In this document: piece after piece, positions 11,717 to 22,858 of the stretch
Position numbering within the stretch: the first letter of the stretch is position 1
Layout: the number at the start of each line of letters is the position of its first letter
NCBI GenBank assembly: GCA_946811185.2
Contig: OX328098.1
Location: 43,959,650 to 44,023,649 of the forward strand
Direction: 5' to 3'
From: Hippopus hippopus
Taxonomy: Eukaryota > Mollusca > Bivalvia > Cardiida > Cardiidae
DNA: 64,000 bases
Made by a program: the position numbers and the translations under genes
The notes under the pieces: model-generated
Databases searched by the model: none
Told to the model about the DNA's origin: nothing
What the model saw: only the letters and a program-made list of their open reading frames with translations

Positions 11717-13167
11717 TAATTTTGCAATAATATTTTCAAAAAAGTTGGAAAAATGTTCAAATTTTCTTATGTCCCTTTTTTCACACATTTCCATGGATTT
11801 TTTACACGCAAAAAATTGTATTTTTGCAACATTTCTTCTACTGCACCTGTCAAGCTATGAATAATTTCCAGGGCCCAATTGTTATATTCATAAAATTTTA
11901 AGGGCATTATTTTGAAATTGTAAGTTTTTATATCAAGGTGTCTTGTATCTAAAGAAACGAAATTGTTGACCAATCTGATGAGTGATAGTGGACTGATATT
12001 TAGTATGAATAAAATTAAGGCCTATAAGACTGTTATATGGACTTCATTCTGGTTTTTTTTGAGTACACTTATTCAGTACATTACAGGAGCGTAAGCGAAT
12101 TTCGCCAGTAATCGAATTTCGCCAACTATGTTCTCGGGCAATATTTTTGTATCTGTGACATCATCCATTCACGGAAATGATTGATATCTTAGCAGCAATG
12201 GTGTTTTGAACTGTCATTTGAATCTAATGACAGAAAAATATCTATCAATAGGAAAAAAGTTCACAAGCGACCTCTCACATGCTTTTTCCCGCCATTTTAT
12301 TATCACTTTTCAGGTGTCTCCTTTATATGCAGATTTTAAAAGATTCTTTTAGCTTAAAACTTTTTTTGTGTCGTCTATTTTCGGTTTGACTGGTTATCTT
12401 TTGAACTTTAATAGCCGAAGTTTCGTATGGGGCACCTAAAGGGAAATATATCCATATGAATGAAAGAGGGGTCCTTATTCATCTTTTCCTAAGAAAATAG
12501 ATTGAATCAGGTACAAAAATTACTACAAAGACAAGAAAATACCTTTGTTCTGTGAGCTACAAAAGGTTATCTTTTTTTGAATTTACAGCCTGTTTATCCC
12601 CAACACTGTCATTCTGATTTAGATTGTAAAATTTCAGTGCCACAGCAGCAATAATTACACGAAAAATCACATAAATGCCGATTTTGTTTTCTGAGAGCTG
12701 CGTTTCGTTTTATGTTCTTCAGGTTTTCTCGTAGGAAGTAAATGTAGAGTTAATATCCAAGGGAGGCAATGAATATTGCTGAAATGATGCTGTGAATTTT
12801 TCATTTCATTTTACCCTCTCTGGGGCCTCTAATTCTTGGAAAACCAGAGTTGTCGAAATTGGCTTACTCTTTTTACAGATGGCGACGTTGTACTGTCTCA
12901 CTTCTAGCGATGTTTTAACAGATAAATTTAGATTTTTTAAGTGGTAAAAATTATTTTCACAAAAGTATTTGAATACAAGTGCATAGATATTTAACCAGAA
13001 AGAAAATTACCATTGTTTTGTGCAATCCGCAAGAGCAGTTTCCCTTGCGTTGGTGAAATTCGATTACACCAGTATACGTCTGCTGTGAAAATGATGACTA
13101 ACTCATGTTAAAAATTCAATCAGAAAAGGGAAAAAAGCATTAAAAGATTCTTTTACTCTTTTTGCAG
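11717..13167 (+). other. Probable 5' intron of the pogo-like transposase gene
   Basis: AACAG|GTAATT at about 11713-11720 looks like a splice donor, and CTCTTTTTGCAG at 13156-13167 like an acceptor. The first coding ATG (13183) follows just after. The stretch has no ORF of note and contains odd repeated GAATTTCGCCA phrases near 12100. This is inference from splice-site pattern only; the interval could simply be non-coding transposon sequence. Confidence 0.4.
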
Positions 13168-13182
13168 ATAAATCCAATACCT

Positions 13183-15008
13183 ATGAAGCACAAGTACAGG
13201 CTGTACTCACCTAGCAGGATGATAAATGCTTTTAGATTAGTAAAGGAAGAAAGCTTGTCTGTCAGAAAAGCTTCCATTATATGTAATGTACCAGACACTA
13301 CCTTAAGAGACAGGGTACTTGGAAAAGTAAATGCAGATGCAGCAGTGTTTGGAAAAACTCCAGTTTTAGATTGTTATGAAGAGGCAAACCTAGTAAAGCA
13401 TTTCAAGACCATGGCATCTTACGGATATGGATACACAAGGCAGGAATGTGTGGACATTGCAAGTGATTATGCTATTCATCTTGGAAAACGTACGATAAAT
13501 ACACCTTTTACTATGAAATGGATGAGAGGTTTCCTAAAACGATGGCCAGAGTTGAAAGTTCTAAAACCTAGGGGATTGGAACATGTAAGAGCAAAGACGG
13601 CATCAAAAGAAATTGCAGCAGAGTATTTTATTAACTTGAAAGATACACTGATTAAACATGACTTATTAGATAAACCACACTTGATATACAATGTAGATGA
13701 AAAAGGAATATCTGTCGACCATAAACAACCTCACGTTGTAGCCGGTTCAGAATTATGTCCTCAGGCTGTAACATCAGGTAGAGGGAAGACAATCACTGTC
13801 ATAGGAGAAGGAAGTGCTAGCGGAGTTGCCATTCCACCTTTTTTTGTATTTCCTGGGAAAAGGATGAGACAAAAATTATTAGATGGTGGTTCATGTGGAG
13901 TCAGTGCTACTGTTAGCGAAACCGGGTGGTCCATGGGGTAATCTTCAGGGATTACTTAGAGAATCACTTTTTGAAGTTTGTACCAGGGCGTGACAACCAG
14001 AAGGTTCTTCTTCTCCTGGATGGGCATCGGTCTCACATTTCTGTAGACTTAACTGAATGGGCTATCCTGAAAGGAATAATCATATTTGTTTTACCTGCAC
14101 ATACAAGTCATATTCTTCAACCCATGGATGTTGCCTGTTATGGCCCATTTGAACGAATATACAATGCCAGCTGCCATAAACTTATCCGTGAGTCTTCGTC
14201 AACCATTACTCGATACAGCATATGCAAGATAGCCTGTAATGTGTATTCTACAGCTCTTTGTGCAGAGAATATCCAGGCTGGTTTTAGACGCACTGGTATA
14301 TTCCCATTCAATCCTGAAGATGTCCCAGGAGAATACTTAAAACCAGCTGAAGTATTTCAATATCATCAAAGTCTTCAGGATAGCCAAGAGACTGTAGAAG
14401 GTGGAATAATTGCTTCGTCAGGTTCACTACCAATAGATGAAAAAGGAGACCATGTTGACAATATTGATGATATGTTTTATGAAGAGCGTCTTCTTTCCAA
14501 GAAAAAAAAAAAAAAAAAAAAAAACTGAAATTAGTTAAGAGTGAAAAGGGGAAAGCTCCAAGAAACACAATGAGTAAAATTGTTTCGGGTAAGGAAATAT
14601 CAGGAAACATCCATGAGTTAATGAGAGATCATGAAAGCAAGCAAAAGAGTAAAAAGTGTTGTTCTAAAAATGTTGTCACATCAAACCATACGGTGAAAAG
14701 ATTTGAAAAAGCAATTAAACCCAAAAAAACTACATTCTACAACAACAAATACTGATCAACCTGGTCCCTCCACCATTAATATTGTAACATCTGAAAGTGA
14801 AACAGAAACTGACTCTGAAATTGACCCTTCTGAGCTGTGCTGTAAATGTGGAAGATTTCAGCCAAAAGAATTGAAAAACTGTGTTTCACTAGTATTCACT
14901 TCATGGGCACAATGCAATTCTTGTCAGCACTGGGTACACCTAAAGTACTGCACACCTGTAAGAGTCGTCAGAAGAGGAGATACATTCAAGTGCCATCACT
15001 GCCAATAA
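13183..15008 (+). pseudogene. Pogo/Tigger-like transposase with PHD-like tail, frameshifted
   Basis: The first frame (13183-13941) starts MKHKYR and shows a psq-type helix-turn-helix (VRKASIICNVPDTTLRDRV), a CENP-B/Tc5-like second DNA-binding region (WMRGFLKRWPELKVLKPRGL) and the first catalytic Asp in IYNVDEKGI. A one-base loss near 13933 breaks the frame in the conserved ETGWS region. The second frame (to 14528) has LLLLDGHRSH and, 35 residues later, ILQPMD, i.e. the second and third DDE/D acids, then GFRRTGIFPFN. A run of about 22 A (14502-14525) causes a second shift and a third lies near 14725. The last frame (to 15008) ends in a Cys/His cluster, CCKCGRF...CNSCQHWVH...CHHC, like a PHD finger. 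An upstream in-frame TTG at 13162 is not needed as a start. The copy cannot make intact enzyme. Confidence 0.85.
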
Positions 15009-15781
15009 TACAGTTTTGATTCCCATTCTTTGTTTTCATTGTTTAAAGTTTTAGCTGTTGCTTTTATAGAAGACAATTTCAGACATTTCTTTCATTCATG
15101 TTCCTTTCAACTAGTTGAACTTGCCAAACGTCCTAAATTTCATTCAAAAAATAGAAAAAAAGACAAAACATTTAATCCCCTTGAAGAAGCTGAAAAGTTC
15201 CTATGTACAGTTTACACTTCAAGAGAAGCATACATGTGGCCTTAAATCCTATACATATTACTCTAACGCTCACTCCAGGGCACCAAAATATTTATACTAT
15301 ATGACGTCACAACCCTAGGACTTACCCGACAAATGGCGGCTGCTAAACACTCTTAACTTACATTTTAACCGGAGAGGGATACTTTTTTGTGTAACTTAAA
15401 GCGGATGATCGGAAATAAAAGGAAAATGATTTGTTTTTGAGGTAAGCAAAGTTTTGTTACATAAGTTTGTTGATGACAGTTTCGAAATCGGGTCAAAGTC
15501 TTAGGGTAACGACTCAAGGACCTCCGAGGAATATAGGGGAATATTTTTTTCTTATCTAATCATATTTTTTCATTATAGAATGTCAAATTCCTGTGGTTTA
15601 TCTTATCACCACGGATCCATGTATTTCCTCCTTAGCTTATATAAATACCATTATTTTTAAGGCATTTTCATTGTTTACCTTGGTGACGGTGGCAGAGACA
15701 TGGTATTTTTGCTTCATCCAATCAGAATAAGATCGCTGGCTGGTATTAAAGCCCGTCCTTAGCCGTCAGTCATGCTCTTTT

Positions 15782-16068
15782 GACAAGCCCGCATAGCTCA
15801 GTTGGTAGAGCGTAAGACACGTGATCATGAGGGTGTGGGTTCGATTCCCACGGCTGGCCATCTAAAATTACTAATAGTCTTTCGGATGAGACGTTAAACC
15901 GAGGTCCCGTGTGACGGTGCTATACACCGAGCACGTTATTTAACCAAGCGTCACTTATGATGGGTTTCGTCCTGTATCCGCACTATCCCCCGTAACAATA
16001 CTAACAGCCTTCAGGGGGCGTCGCCCATATGGGAAACCGGTGGCGACGATAAATAAACGCAAATTCGT
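15782..16068 (+). mobile_element. tRNA-derived SINE, full length
   Basis: It has an A box in TAGCTCAGTTGGTAGAGCG and a B box in GGTTCGATTCC. The body contains CGGATGAGACGTTAAACCGA, a motif I associate with a widespread metazoan SINE central domain (uncertain). The short tail is rich in ATAAATAAACG. Perfect 16-bp flanking duplications TCAGTCATGCTCTTTT (15766-15781 and 16069-16084) show LINE-mediated insertion and recent age. Confidence 0.9.
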
Positions 16069-16084
16069 TCAGTCATGCTCTTTT

Positions 16085-17169
16085 ACAACGAAACAGCAGC
16101 ATAGAAAACTGTCACACAAACTTTAATCCACCCACGACCCAGTTATCGGCTGTTAATCAAGTTGTTGCCCTGTTTATAGAAGTAGATAGATTACGGTTGT
16201 ATTTAATTGCCTTGTTCTGTCAAGTGTTACAGATCATACTATGCTGTTTTGGTCACTGGCGACGACATACCTGAACAGACCTTTTCGACCTTTGCAGTCC
16301 AGGCTCGTCAATCCACGTCTTTGATTACGAATAAAGTAACAGCGCAGGACGATGGAGTTGTCCTCCGTTAAAGATAGTGGTTGAAACATTCGAAAGTACA
16401 CAGTTATAAGTTGTTAAAGTAGAAAAAAGAACTCTTGTCGTGGTTTAGATCAATATAAGACTTTTAAGTGCACCAAATAAGCAGTTAGTTCCTTCAAATT
16501 ACTTCAGCGGGACTACCAAAAAATGCTGAGGGCGTTTCTGGGCCTTGGCATCCTCCGTTCGCTCAATGCGTTTTTTCTTCCAGTCCGAAGATAAATCCGT
16601 GTTTTGTAGTTATTGCTAGGTACATATCGTGTTCTGGTTTTCTAACTAGTAAGCCATTCAGTACGATTAAATATTAATGCTCCGATCTGGTATTCCATTA
16701 TGTCTTCCTGTGTGTTGTCAGTGTTAACCTGAAATAGTGAGGGGCAACACTTTCCAGGTTTTGATCGTGGTTACCCGCAAGTGGTGCAGGCCACTTTGGT
16801 TTGGCCAACACGCCCTTGAAAAGCCATCTATCCCAGCATCATTAAAACTTGGGATGGTGTGTAGTGCAACTCTAAAATTTTAGAGTACTGATAATAGCCA
16901 TTTATTTCTCACACGGATATTCTTTTTTTTTTTTCCAACTGAGTTTGTCTGAAAGTAGTAGGAGCCCAATGCCACAGGCCGTACCGTACAGGGCTTGACA
17001 CCGAGTATGGCTGGTTCCAGTCCCAAGCTCGGCCAATTTCTTACAGAAGATTGATGATAGTCATTGTTAAACGATGTACGACGTATTTCACTCTCACCAC
17101 TGGTTTCAACAATGGTTATCAAAGAAGGCAGGCAGTAGCTTGGGGGGGGGGGGGGGGTGTTGTGCCAAG
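16085..17169. other. Intergenic, nothing recognised except short runs
   Basis: No coding pattern or repeat family was recognised here. It contains a T-run at 16921-16935 and a G-run of about 16 at 17141-17157. Confidence 0.5.
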
Positions 17170-17185
17170 TACTGGTTATAAAAAC

Positions 17186-17454
17186 CCGGCCGGGTAGCTC
17201 AGTGGTTAGCGTATCTGACTCGTGACCTGGAGGTTGCTGGCTCGATACCCGGCTGCAGCGAACCTTCTTTCTGGCGATTTTTCGCCTCTGACCTCTGATG
17301 CATATGAGAAAAGTAGTCAGTGGCTTTGGAAAGAAAGTTGTGTCAGTACTGGTGTGAGAAAGCCAGGAAACACTTGGGTGCGTCACTGACCGCCATGATA
17401 TGACCTTAGCTATGAAAATGGCGTTAAACTCCAATACAATACAATCCAATCCAA
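17186..17454 (+). mobile_element. tRNA-derived SINE (second family)
   Basis: It begins CCGGCCGGGTAGCTCAGTGG (A box) with GCTGGCTCGATACCC as the B box. The body includes TGATGCATATGAGAAAAGTA and GAAAGAAAGTTGTGTCAGTA, and the tail is an ACAATCCAAT microsatellite. The flanks TACTGGTTATAAAAAC (17170-17185) and TACTGATTATAAAAAC (17455-17470) are a 16-bp target duplication with one mismatch. Relatives are at 48640-48876 (minus) and 57690-57906. Confidence 0.85.
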
Positions 17455-17704
17455 TACTGATTATAAAAACTCCAGGAGTGCATGGATTAGTAGATTGATG
17501 GCTCTGATATGACTGAAATAATGATGGAAACTGGATCTTGCTTTCAAGATACCCTGTGTCATTTGAAAGCACAAATATCATATACATGTATGCACTATAC
17601 TGCGTTTTTATTGGCTGATAGGACCTGTCAATCAAAATCGACAGAAAGGTAAATTGCTTCATTTCGCTCCACTACATCCCCTTACAATTGAATCCTTCAT
17701 CTAT

Positions 17705-18124
17705 TAACCCTTAGGCTGCTATGCGCAACTTACTGACCTTTTGCGGACAGTGTAGATCAAGATCAGACCGCACAGAACGTGCAGTCTGATCTTTGAACTA
17801 CACTGTCCAATAAGGATATATTTTCCTTTATAAAATACCTTTGAAATAGCGAAAATTTGGTTCTTACTATATATTAAGTTTTATTTCAGTTATTTAGCAG
17901 GATAAGATTGAACAACTCTTTCACTGCCAATTTAAAAGCATTCTACTTTTTTCGAAGGCTTTAAGTAAATTTACGTTGCGTTTGGAGCTGACTCTAGTAA
18001 AAAATGAACATCAGGTAGCGGAAGAAGTAGATCAAAGATCAGACTGCACGTTTTGTGCAGTCTGATCTCGATCTACGCCATCCGCAAAACCAATCCAAGG
18101 CGACATTAGCCATGAACGAGTTAA
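17705..18124. repeat. Two GATCAGACTGCAC palindromic elements
   Basis: 17705-17903 runs from TTAACCCTTAGGCTGC to TATTTAGCAGGATAAG, with the palindrome at about 17758-17796. 18000-18124 is a second, more eroded copy whose central palindrome (about 18035-18070) is still nearly perfect. Confidence 0.7.
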
Positions 18125-18930
18125 ACGTGTTTTTATGACCCTGTGTTGGAAGATTCTTGAACACATTGTAGGAAAAGAAGAAAAATGCTACTTTCCATTA
18201 CCCACCGTGTTTTCTGCCCTTTCAAAAAAAAAAAAAAACCACCTAAATCCATCATTTGAGCTGTGTTTGGTGCATTATATCATCTGCAAAGTCTTTTAAT
18301 TTGGACAAGTCTGAATTTTTTTTTATTATCTAGTAAAAATTTTAGCAATGTAAACTAGCATTTGTTTCTTTTCCCACAATGTTTTCAAACACGTTTATTA
18401 GAGTATCCCATCACACATTATGGACAGAGCTGAAAATTAACCATATACCACACAATCCTATGCTTAAATGACCCTGAGTAAAAGATTGTCTATAATCATT
18501 GTGGCAAAAGGAGAAAACGTTGGTAACCAGAATTTTCTCCTTTTTCCCGGTCTTTTCTTCCCTTGAAAGACAAATTCCATCATTTGAGCCACATATACGT
18601 TGTCATCTTCAAATTTGTTGTCCAATAAAGGGTGAAGGCCAATCTGTGTAACAGAGAGATTAACCAATGTAAAAACAAATGGAAAATATTCAGTGTAGGA
18701 AAATCAACTTTGGTTCAAACCCTGTAACAAACAATTACAAGTTTTGTTGACCTGCTGGTAGATGGCTTCTAAAAACATTCTAGGAAAAAGAGAAAATGCA
18801 GGTAACCTAACTTACTCCTTTTCCCAAAATGTTTTTCATACTTTCAAAACCACATTCATCATCTGAAAATGTTTACCACTTGGACAAGTCTGAAATTTTG
18901 GTGTTTTGGTAATGGGTTATTTGAAAAACA
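18118..18930. repeat. Three eroded hairpin MITE copies
   Basis: Copies lie at about 18118-18335, 18440-18665 and 18720-18930, all in the ACCACACAATCC-first orientation. All keep parts of the GGAGAAAATGC stem and of the AAATGCTTTCAATTTGGACAAG arm, with many substitutions, so they are older than the copies at 56 and 62 kb. Confidence 0.65.
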
Positions 18931-18955
18931 AACATGTACTTCATTTCTTTTTTTT

Positions 18956-19185
18956 TTAACCCTTTACTAGATGACGAAATTTTAGCCTTGTCTAAACTGA
19001 AAGCATTTGCAGACGATAATTTCAGTGTGGCTCAAATGGTGCGATTTTTCTTTGAAAGGGTAGAAAACATTGTGGGAATAGGAGAAAATGGTGGTTACCA
19101 GCATTTTCTTCTTTTCCCACAATGTTTTCAAAAGTTTTTTCTCCCAAGGGTCGTTCAAAGTCTGCATTATGTGATAAAGGGTTAA
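18956..19185 (+). mobile_element. Hairpin MITE, full length
   Basis: TTAACCCTTTACTAGATGAC to GTGATAAAGGGTTAA. The central stem (about 19062-19130) has two mismatches. The length of 230 bp equals the reference copy. Confidence 0.85.
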
Positions 19186-19304
19186 ATGGTGTTTCACTGC
19201 CATCGACATCTATGGTCATTTAGCGCACATGAAAGGTAATGTATTATCAATAGTTGAAATAGATTTCAAGCAAAATACATGTATTGACTAACACTTTGCT
19301 TACA

Positions 19305-19535
19305 AGTTATCTCTTTACCAAATGAAAAATTTTAGACTGGTCCAAACTGAAACTATTTGCAGATTACAAATTGAAATCCACCCAAATGACGGCATTTGTT
19401 TTTCAATGAGAAAACATTGTGGCAAAAGGAGAAAATGCTGGTAACAAGCAATTTCACCTTGTCCAAAAATGATTAAAAAACTACTCTTCCTCAAAGACGT
19501 TAAAAGACGTGATTGTATACTAAAAAGGATTATAA
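19305..19535 (+). repeat. Hairpin MITE, eroded
   Basis: CTCTTTACCAAATGAAAAATTTTAGACTGGTCC at the left is recognisable in pieces. The right stem arm has decayed (CACCTTGTCCAAAAATGATT). Confidence 0.6.
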
Positions 19536-19559
19536 GACTGATCCAAATCGAAAGAACTT

Positions 19560-20027
19560 GCAGCGACAAATCAAAATAGGTAGAAATGAAAGTTAAGAAT
19601 ACTGGTGGTCATAAAACATTGTGAGGAAATTTGAAATTGCTAAACCACGTTTTTCTTTTATATGCCTAAAATGTGAGTATTCTACTTTCTACAAATATGT
19701 GTCCATTGTGAACTAGGCTCAATCCTTCATGACTGTTGTTAACAAATTCTATATTCACAAGAGCATTTGCCATGTTTTAGTAAAAAAATCACCACAGAAT
19801 GGTGCATCCTTACAGCAAGAGAGAAAAAGCACTGTAAAAACATGAAAGTTTGTAGAATGGCTCAGCTATGTAAACACAGACAAATTACCAATGTAAATTA
19901 TATGGTATAGGTGATAGGAAAACTCAAGGGTTTTTTAATCTGTGCAACCTTGCAGTCGTCAGGGGCAACATTTGGGAAGAAGATGCAAAAATGATTATAG
20001 TTTCATAAAATATGGATGAAATGGGTA
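19560..20027. other. Intergenic, nothing recognised
   Basis: AT-rich, without coding signal or recognised repeat. Confidence 0.5.
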
Positions 20028-20260
20028 AACAAGAGTGTCGTCACCACAATAGACGCCTCCACATGGCTGTTATTTCAAGCAGCTACCTATAGAGACTAAA
20101 GTGTTGGAATTTCTAGCACCTGCCTGGGTAGCTCAATGGATATATTATGTTACTAGTGATCTAAAAGGTTTACGCACGGACTGATGGATGGACAGACGGA
20201 CACGACGGACGACAGGCCATGACATAAGCCCCGCTAGACTTCATCCAGTGGAGCTAAAAA
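20028..20260 (+). repeat. Uncharacterised short interspersed repeat
   Basis: It opens AACAAGAGTGTCGTCACCAC and closes GGCCATGACATAAGCCCCGC then CCAGTGGAGCTAAAAA, with GACGGACACGACGGACGAC in between and a weak A-box-like GGGTAGCTCAATGG. The shape is like a dispersed repeat I associate with molluscs. No second copy lies in this window, so support is limited. Confidence 0.35.
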
Positions 20261-20358
20261 CTGAAATTATTAAACTAACTAAAATACAGTCTTTCTTGTT
20301 ACTGATGCTGCAGCCTAACTGTCTATCAACATCAAGATGTCTTGCTGCCGAACTGCCA

Positions 20359-20760
20359 GGATTGTACTGCTATCACTGTGTGTCTGTTAAAACACTAGCC
20401 ATATGGCTTTATGTGGAGAATAGTACACCTCTAATGTTCCACTAGTTGCATGTTGTATGTCTGTGAAGATCAAGTCTATACATGTGTCATCATCAGTGGT
20501 TGGTCCTTGTACAACTTGTCGCAGGCCGTGTTCATGGGTGAGGAGATTCTCCAACTGTCTCTTCTCTGTACTAGGTTTTGTCCAGTCAACATTAAAGTCA
20601 CCAATTACAACCAAATGGCGTTCAGGAGGTTTGCTCTTTAGTAGGTTAGTCATTACTGTAAGAAGGTGTTTCAGATTGCCAGGATTGTACTGCAATCACT
20701 GTGTGTCTGTTAAAAAGCTAGCCATATGGCTTTATGTGGAGTATAGTACACCTCTAATGT
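20359..20760 (-). pseudogene. LINE endonuclease-domain fragment
   Basis: The minus-strand frame 20695-20387 carries the apurinic-type endonuclease motif LVVIGDFNVDW, then QVVQGPTT...CIDLIFTDI, then YYSPHKAIW, where the usual catalytic SDH reads SPH. About 100 residues remain of a ~230-residue domain, and no reverse transcriptase was seen. An ~83-bp direct repeat (20359-20441 and 20678-20760) brackets the fragment and includes the YSPHKAIW coding part, so it was partly duplicated in tandem. Confidence 0.7.
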
Positions 20761-20779
20761 CCATTATGACACTGGTTGT

Positions 20780-21237
20780 GTTTGATTTTAAGATCTGTCA
20801 CTCAAATGGGGTGTGATGCAGTTAAAAACTGCATCACACTGCATTTGAGTGACAGATTTTCAATATGTCGTCTGCACTTTCAATTTGGACAAGCCTACTT
20901 TTTTAGTGTTTGGTAAAGAGTTAATCTGTCTACAGTAGAGATGTGAAGAATGTTGTGGTAATCGCTGGGACAGTATTTTTTACACTTGTATATTGTATAT
21001 CACCAATGGTTGAACTTTCACAAATCATCACAGTTTTGCCTTCCACAATCTGTCTGTTCTGCTCTAGATCTGTACTTTACCTAAAATTAAGCGAAAACAG
21101 AGGTAAGGAACTACATCCACATCCCCAAGTAGGCCAAAGTGGTCATTTGATTTAGCCTGTTGCTCTCAAAGAATTACAAATTTTGATGATAAGAAATAAC
21201 TTCATTAATGTAAAATTTATTTAATTCCTTTCCCTTT
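20780..21237. other. Intergenic with a short hairpin
   Basis: ATCTGTCACTCAAATG at 20791-20808 recurs inverted at 20840-20860 around GCAGTTAAAAACTGC. This looks like a rearranged half MITE: 20870-20925 matches the TTTCAATTTGGACAAG...GTAAAGAGTTAA arm. Otherwise unremarkable. Confidence 0.45.
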
Positions 21238-21655
21238 AAGCTGACGCAATATTGCATTCTGTATTACACACCAAACGTTCAACCAGACAAGACTGTTCAC
21301 ATAGCACAGTGTGGCCAATATTTTAGTGAATATATTACAGGCACGTTCATGGTCATTTTTTTCAAAATAAATGCTCATTTTGGTGTCAGCTTTGTAATGA
21401 CTATTCTACTCTCTGCTGTGTCCTTTTTTCTCAAAGATCAAAACAAAAAAGTCTGTATGGGAATAAGTAGAAACCATTACCTAATATGCTGACACAATAT
21501 ATAAGATTTATTTTATACACTCCAGACATCAGACAAGACTGTCCACTTAGCGCAGTGTGGCCAATATAGGGAGGAGCTTTTTCTCTAGGCATGTCGATGG
21601 CCATTTTCTTCCCTGCTCCATTCAATATGGGTGTCAGCATGTAAATAGCCATGTT
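21238..21655. repeat. Diverged tandem duplication (~240-bp period)
   Basis: 21238-21400 and 21480-21655 share ACAAGACTGTYCACWTAGCRCAGTGTGGCC and GGTGTCAGC landmarks. The second copy has a minus-strand open frame containing AIYMLTPILNGAGKK and PPYIGHTALSGQ, which looks somewhat coding-like but is not recognised. Confidence 0.5.
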
Positions 21656-22216
21656 GATGTCACTATGGGGTTATATTACAATGTTTTCCAACATGCCTTG
21701 GCCTGACAGTCTTACATGAGAGACGGGCGCAAATATGAAAAGTAAATTGTTTGGGTTGAGGTTTTAATAAGACTAGGCAGGGATCCTATAATATCTATAG
21801 ATGATCTCTGCACCAGGGTACCCAACACACTCCATGACAGTACCATCTTTACCTGCAAATACTTTGCAACAGAAAAGGCATAAGGCCCTATATCCTCTCT
21901 GTACATTGGCCATATCAGGTACACTTTTGCAGGCCGGTACCTAGGTTATCAATGTGGGGATAGCACTGTCCACAAAAGCTCCTCTGAAGTATGAAATAAG
22001 CATGAAAAATATACAAACAAAAACAATATTGAATTTAGAAAATTTTAGAAAGTTATTAGAGTTTGTTATGAAGAGGTTTTCTGGTACTTGTTTTTTCATT
22101 CATTTTGACACAACACAGCATGAAGAGCCAAGAATCCAGATGTACCAGGAACAGAGATGCAAGATATTCACATCATGGGAATGAAGTGTACAAAGTTTGA
22201 TTTCCTGATAAATACA

Positions 22217-22449
22217 TTAAGTAATACTTTACCAAACGACCAAAATTTGGACTTGTCCAAATTCAAAGCATTTGCAGACAACAATTTAAATGCGGCTGTT
22301 ATGACAGAATTTGTTTTTGAAAGGGTAGGATGCATAGTGGGAAAAGGAAAAAAATGCTTGTTACCAGCATTTTCTCCTTTTCCCACTATGTTTCCAAAGC
22401 CTTCTTTGTGAGGGTTGTTAAAAGTCTGGATTATGTGGAAAAGGGTTAA
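22217..22449 (+). mobile_element. Hairpin MITE
   Basis: TTACCAAACGACC to GGAAAAGGGTTAA, with the stem at about 22318-22393 interrupted by AAAAAATGCTTG. A further half copy follows at 22450-22600. Confidence 0.8.
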
Positions 22450-22858
22450 ATCTCTAATCTCAGACTCCTCCATAATGAAAGCACCTGCAGACGACAAATT
22501 AAATGAAGCATGTATGATGACCGTTTTCTTTTAAAACCTTCTCTAAACAAAAGAAAATATTGTGGGGAAAAAAGAGAAAATGCTGTTAAAAATATAAATG
22601 ATTTTTTGCCAGCAGCCTAATTCAACTGTAGGAAAGTTTTTTTTTTACCATGATATGCATTTGACCTATTTACAAAAAAAAAATAAACGTTATTTTGAGC
22701 AACCTGATATGTGAAATTTGTTTTTGAAGTGAAATTTATGTACAGAAGTTGTGTAAGTGATCTCCTTTTTGATGCTTTGTTATGTCTGACCTTGAAATGA
22801 ACTTTACACTTTCATACTTTATGTATATTTGATGTAGTTACATATAATTTGAAAATGT

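Larger units (their letters stand above)
10529..15596 (+). mobile_element. Pogo/Tigger-like DNA transposon, 5.07 kb
   Basis: Termini are CCACAGGAATTTGAC... and ...GTCAAATTCCTGTGG, with an inverted repeat of about 65 bases or more (10529-10594 versus 15531-15596). TTTAT lies on both sides (10524-10528, 15597-15601). The empty site is preserved in unit A at about 9007-9020. A subterminal stretch (GGACCTCCGAGG near 15518) matches in inverse 11554-11566, which shows that 10596-11548 is a later insertion into the left end. The transposase relic lies at 13183-15008. Confidence 0.85.
9040..15621. mobile_element. TA-flanked ~1.5-kb element, unit B (with nested 5-kb transposon)
   Basis: This is the second copy of the unit A element. 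It abuts unit A with TATATA (9034-9039) between the two CATGG ends and is followed by TA at 15622-15623. It is interrupted by the pogo-like element at 10529-15596, leaving about 1.51 kb of own sequence. It lacks the TTAA insertion of unit A, so each unit gives the empty site for the other's insertion. Confidence 0.75.

Noticed and set aside
13476..14610. Minus-strand open frames over the transposase
   Set aside because: They are shadows of the plus-strand transposase, which has the recognisable motifs.
15788..15860. Functional tRNA gene
   Set aside because: The A and B boxes belong to a SINE with body, tail and target duplications; the same applies at 17186, 24851 and 48640.
16880..17662. 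260-residue minus-strand open frame
   Set aside because: It runs antisense through the SINE at 17186-17454 and a poly-G tract, and has no recognisable domain.
21712..21940. Minus-strand exon reading VYLIWPMYREDIGPYAF
   Set aside because: Splice-like borders exist, but a competing frame over the same bases looks equally coding-like and neither is recognised.
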